Part shown: positions 47,338 to 56,697 of the stretch, piece by piece
How positions within the stretch are numbered: the stretch's first letter is position 1
How the letters are laid out: each line of letters starts with the position of its first letter
Origin: Limosilactobacillus panis
Lineage (GTDB): Bacteria; Bacillota; Bacilli; Lactobacillales; Lactobacillaceae
Reading direction: 5' to 3'
DNA length: 64,000 bases
NCBI RefSeq assembly: GCF_019797825.1
Contig: NZ_CP081855.1
Span: 744,001-808,000 of the forward strand
Program-made: the position numbers and the translations under genes
The notes under the pieces: model-generated
Database searches by the model: none
Told to the model about the DNA's origin: nothing
What the model saw: the letters and a program-made list of their open reading frames with translations, nothing else

Positions 47338-47637
47338 GTGAGTAAAAAGCAAAATAACGACGATAACCTGATTACCTTGATCGATGAGGATGGTAACGAA
47401 CAACTCTTTAAGGAACTGTTCACCTTCGATTCGGATGATTATGGCAAGTCCTATATCTTTATTTACCCAGCAGAACAGGAAAATGATGACTCAGTGGATA
47501 TCCAGGCCTACATTGTTGCTGATAACAAAGATGGCGACGGCCAAGACCTTGTTCCAATTGAAGACGACAAAGAATGGGATATGGTTGAGCAGGTCTTGAA
47601 TACCTTCCTTGACGATGACGGTAACTTCAACGCATAA
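47338..47637 (+). CDS. DUF1292 family protein (UPF0473, YrzB-like)
   Basis: A 99-residue acidic protein of the DUF1292 family. Typical are the openings [23 protein letters not shown] and [15 protein letters not shown]. Function is unknown; it nearly always follows ireB and ruvX. I prefer the GTG at 47338 because the ATG at 47329 lies inside the AAAGGATGA ribosome site, but both are possible. Confidence 0.88.
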   Translation: MSKKQNNDDNLITLIDEDGNEQLFKELFTFDSDDYGKSYIFIYPAEQENDDSVDIQAYIVADNKDGDGQDLVPIEDDKEWDMVEQVLNTFLDDDGNFNA

Positions 47638-47658
47638 ATTTATGGTGATAATAAAGAA

Positions 47659-47710
47659 TAAAGAAGGGCTCCTAGCGCTCGGCACCGTCGAACACTAGAA
47701 GCCTCTTTAT
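47659..47710 (+). terminator. Possible terminator after the ireB-ruvX-yrzB unit
   Basis: AAGAAGGGCTCCTAG pairs imperfectly with CTAGAAGCCTCTTT, followed by ATACTT. Confidence 0.45.
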
Positions 47711-47751
47711 ACTTGTGGGAGGATTCTCCCACGGATTAGTGGGGCAGGAAA

Positions 47752-48279
47752 ATGATTTTAACCACGTTAATTATCTTAATTTTGATTGGTTGTTTTATAA
47801 ATGGACACCGCAAGGGTTTAATCATGATGGTCCTGTATACCGGGACATATATTGTCAGTTGGCTTGCTGCCAAGACGGTCGCACCAATGCTCGGGGCATG
47901 GTTAAGCCACCTCTTGCCAAATGTTACGGATGAGGCCTCTTATTCAAGCGCAATTCTTTCGGCGGTCGATACGAGTGCCTTTTTCAGCCGGGGGATCGCC
48001 TTTCTCCTGGTGTTTACCGCAGTTTCCATCATTTGTCACTGGGGGATCCGCCAACTGCGCTGGATTAAGCGGGTACCCATTATTGGGACGGTGGACCGCC
48101 TCGCCGGTGGGGTTCTGTCCCTGGTAATTGGTTACATCATTATTTTCCTGGTTCTGGCGGTTACCCAGTTGTGGCCAGCAGGGTGGTGGCAAATGCAGAT
48201 TGCTAACTCCGGCTTGGCCCGGTTGATTATTAACCAGACACCAGTTTTAGCTCATTTATTATTACAGACAATTGGCTAA
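47752..48279 (+). CDS. CvpA family membrane protein
   Basis: A 175-residue membrane protein with four hydrophobic helices (about 2-18, 23-42, 80-100 and 118-140) and the CvpA pattern GHRKGLIMMVLYTGTYIVSWLAA and VDRLAGGVLSLVIGYIIIF. CvpA proteins were named for colicin V production; the real role is unclear. It lies 13 bases upstream of mutS2, as in other Firmicutes (cvpA-mutS2-trxA). Confidence 0.85.
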   Translation: MILTTLIILILIGCFINGHRKGLIMMVLYTGTYIVSWLAAKTVAPMLGAWLSHLLPNVTDEASYSSAILSAVDTSAFFSRGIAFLLVFTAVSIICHWGIRQLRWIKRVPIIGTVDRLAGGVLSLVIGYIIIFLVLAVTQLWPAGWWQMQIANSGLARLIINQTPVLAHLLLQTIG

Positions 48280-48292
48280 AAGGAAGTTAAGT

Positions 48293-50665
48293 ATGAATCA
48301 CAAAATTATTGAAACACTTGAGTTTAATCAGATCAAGGCGTCACTTGCCAACTACCTGGTTTCCGCAGCGGGCCGGCAGGAACTGGCAGCATTAATGCCG
48401 GCAACGGATTTTGACACGGTTCACCAGATGCTGGAAGAAACCACCGATGGGGCCGATATCTTGCGTCTAGAAGGTGGGATCCCCCTTCCTAAATTAGCAG
48501 ATGTTAAGCCACAAATGAAGCGGTTGCGGATTGGTGCCAACCTAAACGGGACCGAATTAGCACAGGTGACAAGGGTCCTTCAAGCCAGCATGAGTGTGCA
48601 GAACTTCTTTGACCAGATGCGGGAGAAGAAGATTAAACTACGGGTCCTTGAAGGGGTTGTCGACCGTCTCGTAACCATTCCTTCCGTAACACGGCGGCTA
48701 ATTCAATCGGTTGACCCGGACGGGCGAATTACGGATGAAGCCTCCCCCAAACTACACGGTATCCGTCAGCTGATTACGAAGACAGAAGATGAGATTCGCC
48801 AGCAAATGGACCACTACACCACCGGGAGGAACGCTAAGTATTTGAGCGAGCCAATCGTGACGGTACGTAATGACCGGTTCGTTATTCCCGTCCTCGCCCG
48901 TTACCGGAATAAGTTCGGTGGGGTGGTGCATGACCAGAGTGCGAGTGGCCAGACCCTCTACATTGAGCCGGGGGCAGTGATGGAGGATAATAACCGCTTG
49001 CGGCAGGCTCAGATTGAGGAAAAGCAGGAAGTTCTGCGAGTCCTCGCCGAGCTGTCGGCGCTCATCACACCCTACCGGCATGACATCTTAAATAACGAGC
49101 AACTGCTGGGTCACCTGGACTTCGTAAATGCGAAGGCCGCCTTGGCCCACCAGATGAAGGCTAGCCTACCGTTACTCTCACGAGATAACGTGGTTAACCT
49201 TCGTAAGGCCCGTCACCCCCTGATTGCCCGTGATAAGGTGGTCGCTAATGACATTAAGATTGGTGAAGACTACCAGGTGATTATCATCACGGGGCCCAAT
49301 ACCGGTGGTAAGACTATTACTCTAAAGACCTTGGGAATCATTCAGCTGATGGGTCAGTCGGGATTGTTTATTCCGACCGAAGAGGGGAGTACGATTGCCG
49401 TGTTCGACAATATCTTTGCCGATATCGGGGATGAACAATCCTTGGAACAAAATCTGAGTACCTTTTCCGGGCACATGGATAATGTGAAGGCAATTCTTGA
49501 CCGAATCACCAACCGCAGCCTGGTCCTCTTGGATGAACTAGGTGCCGGGACGGACCCGAAAGAAGGGGCGGCACTAGCAATGTCCATTCTCGATGCCATT
49601 GGGGCCAAGGGGAGCATGGTGGTAATCACTACCCACTATCCAGAACTCAAGGTCTATGGTTATGACCGGGCCAAGACAATTAACGCCAGCATGGAGTTTG
49701 ACCAGGAAACGTTGAAGCCAACTTACCGCCTCCTGCTTGGCATTCCGGGACGGTCAAACGGACTGGAAATTGCCCAACGGCTTGGTATCTCAACGACAAT
49801 CATCGATGAGGCCCGGTCACTGGTCAGTGATGACAGTCAGGATTTGAATAAGATGATTGGTGACTTGGTCGAACAACGGCGTGCGGCCCGGGAAGAAAAC
49901 GAGCGGTTGACTAAGCTAGTTGCCCAAAACCAGGCAAAGGAAAAGGAATTAACCGCGAAACTTGATCGCTTCAATGAACAACGTGACAAGCTGTTTGACC
50001 AAGCACGCTCAAAGGCTAACCACCAGGTATCAATGGCTAAACGCAAGGCTAACCGGATCATTCACCACCTCCGCCAGTTAGAGGTTCAGCAAGGGGCCAA
50101 CGTCAAGGAGAACCAATTAATTGACGCCCAGGGGGCCCTTAACGCCCTCCACCAGGAGAATCCCCGGCTAAAAAATAATTCCGTCCTTAAACGGGCGAAG
50201 GCCAAGCATGACCTTCACAAGGGCGACAGTGTCCTTGTAAAGTCATATGGCCAGTATGGCGAACTGCTTAACCGGCGGGGAAACCATAAGTGGGAAGTTC
50301 AGATTGGAATCCTGAAGATGGAGATTGATGAACGAGACCTTGAGAAGGTTGCTAAAAAAGACCTGCCTAAGGATAAGACGACGCAGCCGCAAAAGCCAGC
50401 GGTGCGGACAACCCAAACGCGGCGGACTTCTGCCCGGCTTGACCTCCGGGGTCATCGTTATGAGGAAGCAATGGGTGAATTAAGTAACTTCATCGACCAC
50501 GCCCTCTTGAATAATCTGTCCTCAGTAACGATTATTCACGGTAAAGGTACAGGGGCCTTGCGAAAGGGGACCCAGCAATACCTGCAGAGCAACCCCCGTG
50601 TTAAGTCTTTTTCGTATGCCTCACCAAATAATGGTGGTGACGGCGCCACTATTGTTAACTTATAA
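48293..50665 (+). CDS. mutS2: Endonuclease MutS2
   Basis: A 790-residue MutS paralogue lacking the mismatch-reading domain. The ATPase core shows ITGPNTGGKTITLKTLG, EQSLEQNLSTFSGHMDN, LVLLDELGAGTDPKEGAALA and VITTHYPELKVYGY. A coiled-coil and KOW-like linker leads to a C-terminal Smr nuclease domain (LDLRGHRYEEAMGELSNFID, IIHGKGTGALRKGTQQYL). The family suppresses homologous recombination or rescues collided ribosomes, depending on species. The ATG at 48293 follows AAAGGAAG; the upstream reading from 48272 begins inside cvpA. Confidence 0.95.
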   Translation: MNHKIIETLEFNQIKASLANYLVSAAGRQELAALMPATDFDTVHQMLEETTDGADILRLEGGIPLPKLADVKPQMKRLRIGANLNGTELAQVTRVLQASMSVQNFFDQMREKKIKLRVLEGVVDRLVTIPSVTRRLIQSVDPDGRITDEASPKLHGIRQLITKTEDEIRQQMDHYTTGRNAKYLSEPIVTVRNDRFVIPVLARYRNKFGGVVHDQSASGQTLYIEPGAVMEDNNRLRQAQIEEKQEVLRVLAELSALITPYRHDILNNEQLLGHLDFVNAKAALAHQMKASLPLLSRDNVVNLRKARHPLIARDKVVANDIKIGEDYQVIIITGPNTGGKTITLKTLGIIQLMGQSGLFIPTEEGSTIAVFDNIFADIGDEQSLEQNLSTFSGHMDNVKAILDRITNRSLVLLDELGAGTDPKEGAALAMSILDAIGAKGSMVVITTHYPELKVYGYDRAKTINASMEFDQETLKPTYRLLLGIPGRSNGLEIAQRLGISTTIIDEARSLVSDDSQDLNKMIGDLVEQRRAAREENERLTKLVAQNQAKEKELTAKLDRFNEQRDKLFDQARSKANHQVSMAKRKANRIIHHLRQLEVQQGANVKENQLIDAQGALNALHQENPRLKNNSVLKRAKAKHDLHKGDSVLVKSYGQYGELLNRRGNHKWEVQIGILKMEIDERDLEKVAKKDLPKDKTTQPQKPAVRTTQTRRTSARLDLRGHRYEEAMGELSNFIDHALLNNLSSVTIIHGKGTGALRKGTQQYLQSNPRVKSFSYASPNNGGDGATIVNL

Positions 50666-50741
50666 TAAGTAAGCAAATGTGGTGACTTTAAAAATGAGCT
50701 CTGGTAGAATAGGTGTATAGAAAACGAGAGGAGTTAACAAA

Positions 50742-51056
50742 ATGGCAGTAAACGTTACAACCGATCAAACATTTGAAAAAGATACGGCAAATGGAGTTGT
50801 GCTAATTGATTTTTGGGCAACTTGGTGTGGACCATGCCGAATGCAGTCACCAGTTGTCGAAGCTTTATCAGAGGATATGACGAACATCAACTTCTTTAAG
50901 ATGGACGTTGACCAAAACCCGGAAACTGCCCGCCACTTCCAAATCATGAGTATTCCAACACTGATGGTTAAAAAAGACGGTCAGGTTGTTGACCAAATTG
51001 TCGGCTATCACCCGGCAGAACAACTCAAACAGATTTTGCAACAATACGCTGACTAG
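50742..51056 (+). CDS. trxA: Thioredoxin
   Basis: A 104-residue classical thioredoxin. The active site WCGPC is at residues 28-32, the cis-proline in SIPTLMV near 75, and the C-terminal GYHPAEQLKQIL helix is present. It reduces cytosolic disulfides and would also supply the methionine sulfoxide reductase in this window. Placed after mutS2 as in related species. AGAGGAG ribosome site. Confidence 0.96.
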   Translation: MAVNVTTDQTFEKDTANGVVLIDFWATWCGPCRMQSPVVEALSEDMTNINFFKMDVDQNPETARHFQIMSIPTLMVKKDGQVVDQIVGYHPAEQLKQILQQYAD

Positions 51057-51081
51057 TAATTTATCTTAAATACGATACAAA

Positions 51082-51130
51082 AAACGGTTCTAGCCATTTG
51101 GCATCTGCCAGACGGTCAGGACCGTTTCGT
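51082..51130. terminator. Shared terminator between trxA and yslB
   Basis: AAACGGT pairs with ACCGTTT around an imperfect inner stem, between the convergent genes; T/A runs flank it on both sides. Confidence 0.55.
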
Positions 51131-51146
51131 TTATTTTCAGGGTGTC

Positions 51147-51716
51147 CTACTTTTCCTTTGACTTTTTCTTACCATGCTTTAACCGTTGCAGACGGGATGG
51201 CTTTTCTTTTTCGTCCCCGGACTGCTTTTCTGCTGGGGCGCCCTGGAGTTGGATAAAGGTGACTAACTCGTTTCGTTCAGAACTACTCTTAGTTTGGGGG
51301 TCGTTTTCCAGGAGAATTTCAACATAGTCATGGTGACGGTCGTTAACCTTAGCCTCAACAATTGTATTCAGCTGAAATTCAACCTCCTGGGCGAGGAAAC
51401 CGCATTCTAAACCGAAGGAGGTTTCTTCGTCATCACGACTGATCCGGTTGACGATCACCGGACCACCAAGTCGCCAAATTTGACTAGTAGTGGTTTTCTT
51501 TACCAGGGTAAGGTCACCAAAGGCGAGCTGCCGGGTCAAAGTGATAAGGTCGTTAGTTGTGGCTACGGGGTATTGCCGTGCCAGGTCCTTACCAATCCAG
51601 TAGAGCATCTCATCGGTCTCTTTCCCCAGAATGGCGGGAAGGATGACGTCACGAAACGTTCCTGTATTCAAGCCCTGGGGGCTGTTAATTAGTTGGTCGT
51701 AAAGTTTTTGACTCAT
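51147..51716 (-). CDS. YslB family protein (DUF2507)
   Basis: A 189-residue protein resembling YslB/DUF2507 of Firmicutes, a V4R-like fold of unknown function. The core spans about 1-145 (LYDQLINSPQ, RDVILPAILGKETDEMLYWIGKDLARQYP, FGLECGFLAQEVEFQLNTIVEA). The last 35 residues are a highly basic tail (KPSRLQRLKHGKKKSKEK) that may be specific to this lineage. Its position near mutS2-trxA and murI is conserved. Confidence 0.8.
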   Translation of the reverse strand: MSQKLYDQLINSPQGLNTGTFRDVILPAILGKETDEMLYWIGKDLARQYPVATTNDLITLTRQLAFGDLTLVKKTTTSQIWRLGGPVIVNRISRDDEETSFGLECGFLAQEVEFQLNTIVEAKVNDRHHDYVEILLENDPQTKSSSERNELVTFIQLQGAPAEKQSGDEKEKPSRLQRLKHGKKKSKEK

Positions 51717-51858
51717 TATCTCGTTTTGCTCCTTTTTTAAAATCAGTTACTATTATACTTAAAAACCGGGACCTTAGCAGCCTTAACTTGCAAAACTTAC
51801 AAATTAAACCGATAATGTAGTTTCAAGTATTTCTAAATAAAACAGTGAGGTGGCAGAA

Positions 51859-52665
51859 ATGGATAAACGACCCATCGGAATGATGGATTCTGGCTTAGGC
51901 GGTTTATCGGTTCTCCGGGTATTACAAAGGGAGATGCCAGGTGAGTCGTTGATTTTTGTTGGTGACCAGGGGCACTTTCCCTACGGAACCAAAAGTCAGG
52001 CAGAAATCCGGCAGTTGGCATCAGCGATTGGCCGCTTTTTACAGGAAAAGGGTGCGAAGATGATGGTGATTGCTTGCAATACAGCAACGGCAGCGGCATT
52101 GCCAACCCTTCAAAAGCAGTTGTCAATTCCCGTGATTGGGGTCATTAAGCCGGGCGCCCAGGCGGCATTAGCAAGTGGGGCCCAGACAATTGGTGTTATC
52201 GGGACCGAATCGACCATTAAAAATGGCGCGTATGACCATGCCATCAAGGGCTTGACGGCGGCAAATATCCGGGTTGTCAGTCAGGCAGCCCAGCCACTAG
52301 TTTCAATCGTTGAACATGGTCAAACGGGGACCACGACGGCTCAACGGACGGTTGATCAAGAGTTAGCACCACTTAAGGGAAAGGGCGTTCAAACCTTGAT
52401 CCTGGGGTGTACGCATTTCCCGTTTCTGAGAAAAGAGATTGAACACACCCTTGGTCCAGCAGTAAAACTGGTTGATCCGGCCTTTGAAACTGTTAAGCAT
52501 GTCCAGACAGCGTTGAAGGTTAGTGATGGTGAGAATACTGGCCGCGCACCAGTCGTTGAATTGTACACGACCGGTAAGACCACGGACCTGGTTAACGGGG
52601 CTCAGTTATGGCTCGGCGGTCAGTACGATTCCTGCAGTCACATTGATTTGGAGGTAACGAGATGA
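51859..52665 (+). CDS. murI: Glutamate racemase
   Basis: A 268-residue cofactor-free racemase that makes D-glutamate for peptidoglycan. The two catalytic cysteines are in VIACNTATAA and LGCTHFPFL; the start has PIGMMDSGLGGLSVL and the FVGDQGHFPYG loop. The ATG at 51859 follows GTGAGGTGG. It overlaps the next gene by four bases, giving the conserved murI-rdgB-yfcE order. Confidence 0.96.
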   Translation: MDKRPIGMMDSGLGGLSVLRVLQREMPGESLIFVGDQGHFPYGTKSQAEIRQLASAIGRFLQEKGAKMMVIACNTATAAALPTLQKQLSIPVIGVIKPGAQAALASGAQTIGVIGTESTIKNGAYDHAIKGLTAANIRVVSQAAQPLVSIVEHGQTGTTTAQRTVDQELAPLKGKGVQTLILGCTHFPFLRKEIEHTLGPAVKLVDPAFETVKHVQTALKVSDGENTGRAPVVELYTTGKTTDLVNGAQLWLGGQYDSCSHIDLEVTR

Positions 52666-53255
52666 AGATGTTAGTAGTGGCGACGAAAAATGCCGGTAAG
52701 GCCCGTGAATACCGAAAGATGTTTGCCCCCTTTGATGTTGAAATCAAGACGCTTGCCGATTTTCCGCCAATTACGATTAATGAAGATGGGCAAACCTTTG
52801 CAGAAAATGCCTTGATTAAGGCCCAGACAGCCGTAGCAGCCCTTAATTTGCCCGTGATGGCCGATGACTCCGGCCTAGTGGTAGACGCTTTAAATGGCGC
52901 TCCAGGAGTTCATTCTGCCCGCTATGCAGGTGACCATGACGATGCCGCTAATAACGCCAAATTACTACGTGAGTTAGCCAATGTTCCAGGTGAACAACGG
53001 ACGGCTCATTTTCATACCACAATTCTGGCCCTCAAGCCGGACGGGGCAAAGCTGGTGACGGAGGGCCGAGTTGACGGTAAAATTCTCCAAAAGGCACGCG
53101 GCAACAACGGCTTTGGGTATGATCCCTTATTTATGCCGGACGGTTACGACTGTTCAATGGCGGAATTGACCGCTGATCAAAAGAACCAAATCAGTCACCG
53201 TGGCCGGGCACTCCGGGTTTTTATGGACCAGTTTGCAGAATGGTGGCAGGCATAA
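52662..53255 (+). CDS. rdgB: XTP/dITP diphosphatase (RdgB/HAM1)
   Basis: A 197-residue pyrophosphatase that removes deaminated purine nucleotides (XTP, dITP) from the pool. Motifs are VVATKNAGKAREYRKMF, the metal site MADDSGLVVDALNGAPGVHSARYAG and GNNGFGYDPLFMPDG, and SHRGRAL near the end. Overlaps murI (start) and yfcE (stop TAATG), so the three are translationally coupled. Confidence 0.96.
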   Translation: MKMLVVATKNAGKAREYRKMFAPFDVEIKTLADFPPITINEDGQTFAENALIKAQTAVAALNLPVMADDSGLVVDALNGAPGVHSARYAGDHDDAANNAKLLRELANVPGEQRTAHFHTTILALKPDGAKLVTEGRVDGKILQKARGNNGFGYDPLFMPDGYDCSMAELTADQKNQISHRGRALRVFMDQFAEWWQA

Positions 53256-53773
53256 TGAAGGCGTTAGTAGTAAGTGATAATCACGGTGATCGACAGATCC
53301 TTTCCCAGATTGTCAATGAGTGGCAGGGGCAGGTAGACCTGATGATTCACTGTGGGGATTCAGAAATTGATTCAACTGACTCATTGATGAAAAATTTTGT
53401 TGGGGTGGCGGGAAATAATGATTGGCACCTCGGCTATCCGGGAGACCAGGTTATTGAAAAGGCAGGACAGCACTTTTTTATTACCCATGGTCACCACTAC
53501 CGGGTCAACTTTACTATGACTCCGTTGATGCTAAAGGGAGCATCAACTGGGGCGGACGTAATCTGTTATGGTCACACCCACCAGTTGGGGGCCATGGTTG
53601 ACCACGGAATGCTGGTTATTAACCCCGGGAGTATTTCGCTGCCGCGGGGACCGTATCGTGACATTGGTGGAACCTTTGCAGTCATCGATGCTGACCCGCA
53701 TGCGTTTGTAGTTGATTTTTACGATCGGCAGATGCACCGCGTTCCCGACTTACATGTTGAGTTTTCGCGTTAG
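53255..53773 (+). CDS. YfcE/MJ0936 family metallophosphoesterase
   Basis: A 172-residue calcineurin-like phosphoesterase. Metal-binding motifs are VVSDNHGD, HCGDSEID, GNND, THGHHY and CYGHTHQLG. Members hydrolyse phosphodiesters; the physiological substrate is unknown. The ATG overlaps the rdgB stop. A longer reading from 53240 begins inside rdgB and adds an unlikely N-terminus. Confidence 0.9.
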   Translation: MKALVVSDNHGDRQILSQIVNEWQGQVDLMIHCGDSEIDSTDSLMKNFVGVAGNNDWHLGYPGDQVIEKAGQHFFITHGHHYRVNFTMTPLMLKGASTGADVICYGHTHQLGAMVDHGMLVINPGSISLPRGPYRDIGGTFAVIDADPHAFVVDFYDRQMHRVPDLHVEFSR

Positions 53774-53793
53774 AAATCATCCAGGAAGATAGA

Positions 53794-53837
53794 AAACGGC
53801 CTTCAGTGTTTGGGTTTTCAAACACTGAAGGCCGTTT
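53794..53837. terminator. Bidirectional terminator with perfect 19-bp stem
   Basis: AAACGGCCTTCAGTGTTTG pairs fully with its complement around GGTTTT, between convergent genes. Confidence 0.85.
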
Positions 53838-53875
53838 ACGTTTACTGGCGGATTGGGGATACCTCACCATAGCAG

Positions 53876-54709
53876 CTAATTATTTTTAAGAATCTGTTGA
53901 ATTGTTTTTAGAACCCCATCATGGTTGTTATCAGCAGTGGTAACGTGACCAGCCTGCATCCGAATAACTTGGTGGGCATTTTGCATTGCGTAACTCTGGG
54001 CGGTCATTGCCAACATCCCGAGATCGTTTTCGTTATCACCAAAGGTCACGATTTCACTAGGGGCACAAGCAAAGTAGTCCTGCAACAGGGCGAGTCCGTT
54101 GCGCTCTGTCCCGTGGGCATTACCAATCAGGTCGGTGTTAAATCCAGAATTTTCAATGATAAGCGATGCCGGGAGAAAGTTATCCAGGGTAGCCGCCACC
54201 CGTGCCAGGTTGACATGGTTAGCAAAGTTGATGGAAATTTTGGTGAACTCCTCATCAGGGGAGCTTACAAAGATGTGGCGAATGTCTGGAACCCGGTGAA
54301 CCTCTTCGTAAAAGGTTTTTACGATTTTAAAATTATGGTCGTCCATCGTCTGGTCGACATAGGAATGAATGGGCCCCGAAACTACTAACTGGTTGATGTC
54401 ACGAGGACCGTAGTAGCGGTCCAGCACGTGCATTACCCGTGCCAGGGCCCGAGAGTCAATTGGGTAGTCCTGAATCAATTTATCGCCCAGGTGGATTACG
54501 GAACCGTTTTGGGAGACAAAGCCCATCTGGTCAACGTAGGGGGCAAATTCACGTTTTAAACGGGGGTAGCTAGAACCGCTAGCGGCAACGAAGCGAATCC
54601 CCCTTTTTTGTAGTTGGCGAAAGACCTTCTTGAAGAGGCGGTGGTTATAAGTGTGGTTGTCACGCAGAAATGTTCCGTCGAGGTCGGTTGCAATCATCTT
54701 AATTTTCAT
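53876..54709 (-). CDS. Cof-type HAD superfamily phosphatase
   Basis: A 277-residue HAD hydrolase of the IIB (Cof) class, probably a sugar-phosphate or nucleotide phosphatase. The nucleophile motif is IATDLDGTFL near residues 6-15, motif II is VAASGSSYPRLKRE, and the Mg site is VTFGDNENDLGML with NAHGTERNGLALLQDYF before it. I start at the ATG (complement of 54707-54709); the longer reading to 54751 lies in the upstream channel gene. It overlaps that gene by 11 bases, so they are coupled. Substrate is not predictable. Confidence 0.88.
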   Translation of the reverse strand: MKIKMIATDLDGTFLRDNHTYNHRLFKKVFRQLQKRGIRFVAASGSSYPRLKREFAPYVDQMGFVSQNGSVIHLGDKLIQDYPIDSRALARVMHVLDRYYGPRDINQLVVSGPIHSYVDQTMDDHNFKIVKTFYEEVHRVPDIRHIFVSSPDEEFTKISINFANHVNLARVAATLDNFLPASLIIENSGFNTDLIGNAHGTERNGLALLQDYFACAPSEIVTFGDNENDLGMLAMTAQSYAMQNAHQVIRMQAGHVTTADNNHDGVLKTIQQILKNN

Positions 54710-55577
54710 GGTGTCCCCTCCCTTCCCAGGAAAGGGGCACGTTGGCAGCATGAAGTTCGCGCAGGTAAGCAGCGAGAAACTTACTGGAAACCTTTGATTG
54801 GGTACCGCTTGTGACGGTAATTGTCACCCGGAAGACAAGTTGTGCATTGACAGTGACGGGACCAACAACTACTGGTTCCGTCTGCAGGTCGGGGGTGGTG
54901 TCGATTAATTGGGTGTTAACCCGGTCAACAATAGCCTTCACCTGGTCGATCTTGGCGTTAGGAGCAATAAAAATGTCGACATTGGTGACCACATCATTGC
55001 GGGAAAAGTTGCGGACAATGGTAATTTGTCGGTTGGGGATGAAGTTTAAAGTCCCGTCCGCACTGGTGATCTGGGTTGTGCGGATACCAAGGGCGGTTAC
55101 GGTTCCTTTTATTTGCCCCAGTTCAACGGTATCACCAACATCAAGTTGCTGTTCTAGCAAGATAAAAAAGCCGTTAACAACGTCGCTGACGAAGCCCTGG
55201 GCCCCAAGGCCAAGAGCAATGCTGAAAATACCGGCTCCGGCAATGAGGGTACCCACGGGGACACCAATTTCAGAAAGAATGGCGTACAGGAAAAAGAAGT
55301 AGCAAGTGTAACGATAGATGTTAAGGGTCAGGGCCCGAATAGTTGCCAGGCGGTTCTTGTTTCTTAGCAGTTGATATTTATTGGACTCACGAAACAGGTG
55401 GTTGATAATTACGCGCCCTAACCACAAGATAATGAAGAATAAGGCGGCAGTAATGAAGATAAGGAGCAGCTTGTTGAGAATCTGCCGCGAAATCTGTTCC
55501 CAGGACAGGTCGGTAAACGCTCGGCGAACCTGTTCCAGCTGTTTATTGAATTGGGCGTTACCCGCACCAACAATCAT
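54699..55577 (-). CDS. MscS family mechanosensitive channel
   Basis: A 292-residue small-conductance channel homologue of the YkuT type. Three hydrophobic helices are visible (about 40-60, 88-108, 113-135), the third being the glycine/alanine-rich pore helix (GTLIAGAGIFSIALGLGAQGFVSDVVNGFF). The cytosolic beta domain follows (LDVGDTVELGQIKGTVTALGIRTTQI). It would release solutes on osmotic downshock. The last codons overlap the start of the HAD phosphatase. Confidence 0.9.
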   Translation of the reverse strand: MIVGAGNAQFNKQLEQVRRAFTDLSWEQISRQILNKLLLIFITAALFFIILWLGRVIINHLFRESNKYQLLRNKNRLATIRALTLNIYRYTCYFFFLYAILSEIGVPVGTLIAGAGIFSIALGLGAQGFVSDVVNGFFILLEQQLDVGDTVELGQIKGTVTALGIRTTQITSADGTLNFIPNRQITIVRNFSRNDVVTNVDIFIAPNAKIDQVKAIVDRVNTQLIDTTPDLQTEPVVVGPVTVNAQLVFRVTITVTSGTQSKVSSKFLAAYLRELHAANVPLSWEGRGHHEN

Positions 55578-55646
55578 AAGAATTTCCCCCTTTAAATGAA
55601 TCCACTCAATTGTAACAACTTCTGGGTATTAATGTCGATAGGGGAA

Positions 55647-55676
55647 TTGTCGTTTAACGGTCAGTTGTGCTATTCT
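55647..55676 (+). promoter_or_regulatory. Promoter of the DUF948-YtxH pair
   Basis: TTGTCG (55647-55652), 18-base spacer, extended -10 TGCTATTCT ending at 55676. Confidence 0.5.
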
Positions 55677-55713
55677 AGTCATTAAGTAAAGAAATTAAAG
55701 GAGGCGGCACTTA

Positions 55714-56154
55714 ATGACGTTTGGTGAATTGGCAGGGTTGATTGCGGCAATTGCTTTTTTGATCTTGGTTGTTTTTCTGTGCATCCTGGTTAACCAACTG
55801 AGTAAGACCATGAAGGAGACCAACCACAGTATCTCCCTGCTGACCCGCGATATGGATAACCTGAGTAAGGAAGTTGAAGAAGTTCTCGGTAACACGAACT
55901 CACTGTTAGAGGACATTAATAAAAAGTCCAATAAGCTCAACCCGGCAGTTCAGGCTGTGGCGGATGTGAGCCAAAGTGTGGTTGACATTAATGACCACCT
56001 GCACACCATGGTTGATAAGGCAAATGCCCAACGGGAGAAAAATAAGTTGGGGATTAGTTTGCTGAAGAGTGCCGGAAAGGCGGCAATTATTGGTGCTGTT
56101 GGTCGTTATCGAACACACCGGGCTAATAAGAAAGGAGTTAACAGTAATGAGTAA
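55714..56154 (+). CDS. DUF948 family membrane-anchored protein (YtxG-like)
   Basis: A 146-residue protein with one N-terminal membrane helix (about 6-27, LIAAIAFLILVVFLCILV) and a following heptad-rich region (SKTMKETNHSISLLTRDMDNLSKEVEEVL) typical of DUF948. General stress roles are suggested for the Bacillus relatives. AAAGGAGG ribosome site. It overlaps the YtxH-like gene by eight bases and lies upstream of ccpA, the same order as ytxG-ytxH-ccpA in Bacillus. Confidence 0.85.
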   Translation: MTFGELAGLIAAIAFLILVVFLCILVNQLSKTMKETNHSISLLTRDMDNLSKEVEEVLGNTNSLLEDINKKSNKLNPAVQAVADVSQSVVDINDHLHTMVDKANAQREKNKLGISLLKSAGKAAIIGAVGRYRTHRANKKGVNSNE

Positions 56155-56536
56155 GAAGTTATTTGCCGGAATTATTTTAGGCGGAGCAGCCACCGCAGCC
56201 AGTTGGGCGCTCATTCCAGAAAGGAAACGCCAATTGCTAAAGGAAAGGGCAAACGCTAAGATGGGTGACATTGCTGATTACGTCACCGACTACGCACTGA
56301 ATGCTCTTGATATTGTTGACAAAAAGTTGGCCGAAATGGATGATAATGGCGTGACTGATAACGTCAAAGCGGCCACCGAGAAGGTCAAAAAGACAAAGGA
56401 CCAGGTACTAGACCACTTGACAAACGACGAATTTGACAAGCAAACCGCTGCAATCCGCAAGAAGTTGGCTAAGGCTCACGAAAAAGAGAACGATGCAGAC
56501 GATGACATTGTTATCGACGCAACGCATGAAGAGTAA
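56147..56536 (+). CDS. YtxH domain protein
   Basis: A 129-residue small protein with an N-terminal glycine/alanine-rich membrane segment (LFAGIILGGAATAASWALI) followed by charged amphipathic helices, the YtxH/GvpP-like pattern. Function unknown, probably envelope stress. The ATG at 56147 is ten bases after AAAGGAG; the longer reading from 56069 lies in the preceding gene. Confidence 0.83.
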   Translation: MSKKLFAGIILGGAATAASWALIPERKRQLLKERANAKMGDIADYVTDYALNALDIVDKKLAEMDDNGVTDNVKAATEKVKKTKDQVLDHLTNDEFDKQTAAIRKKLAKAHEKENDADDDIVIDATHEE

Positions 56537-56553
56537 GTTTACAGTTAAAAGAA

Positions 56554-56597
56554 TGCTTGATAGACAGTCCACTAAAAACTGTCTACCAGGCATTTTT
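56554..56597 (+). terminator. Terminator before ccpA
   Basis: TGCTTGATAGACAGT pairs with ACTGTCTACCAGGCA, followed by TTTTT. Confidence 0.8.
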
Positions 56598-56611
56598 AAT
56601 AACTAAAATTA

Positions 56612-56640
56612 TTGATATGTCTTGGGAAATTTGCTATATT
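56612..56640 (+). promoter_or_regulatory. Promoter of ccpA
   Basis: TTGATA (56612-56617), 17-base spacer, extended -10 TGCTATATT (56632-56640). Confidence 0.7.
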
Positions 56641-56697
56641 AGTATAGTTATGAAAAATTATGAAAAACTGATATATCAATAAAGAAAGGGCTATCTT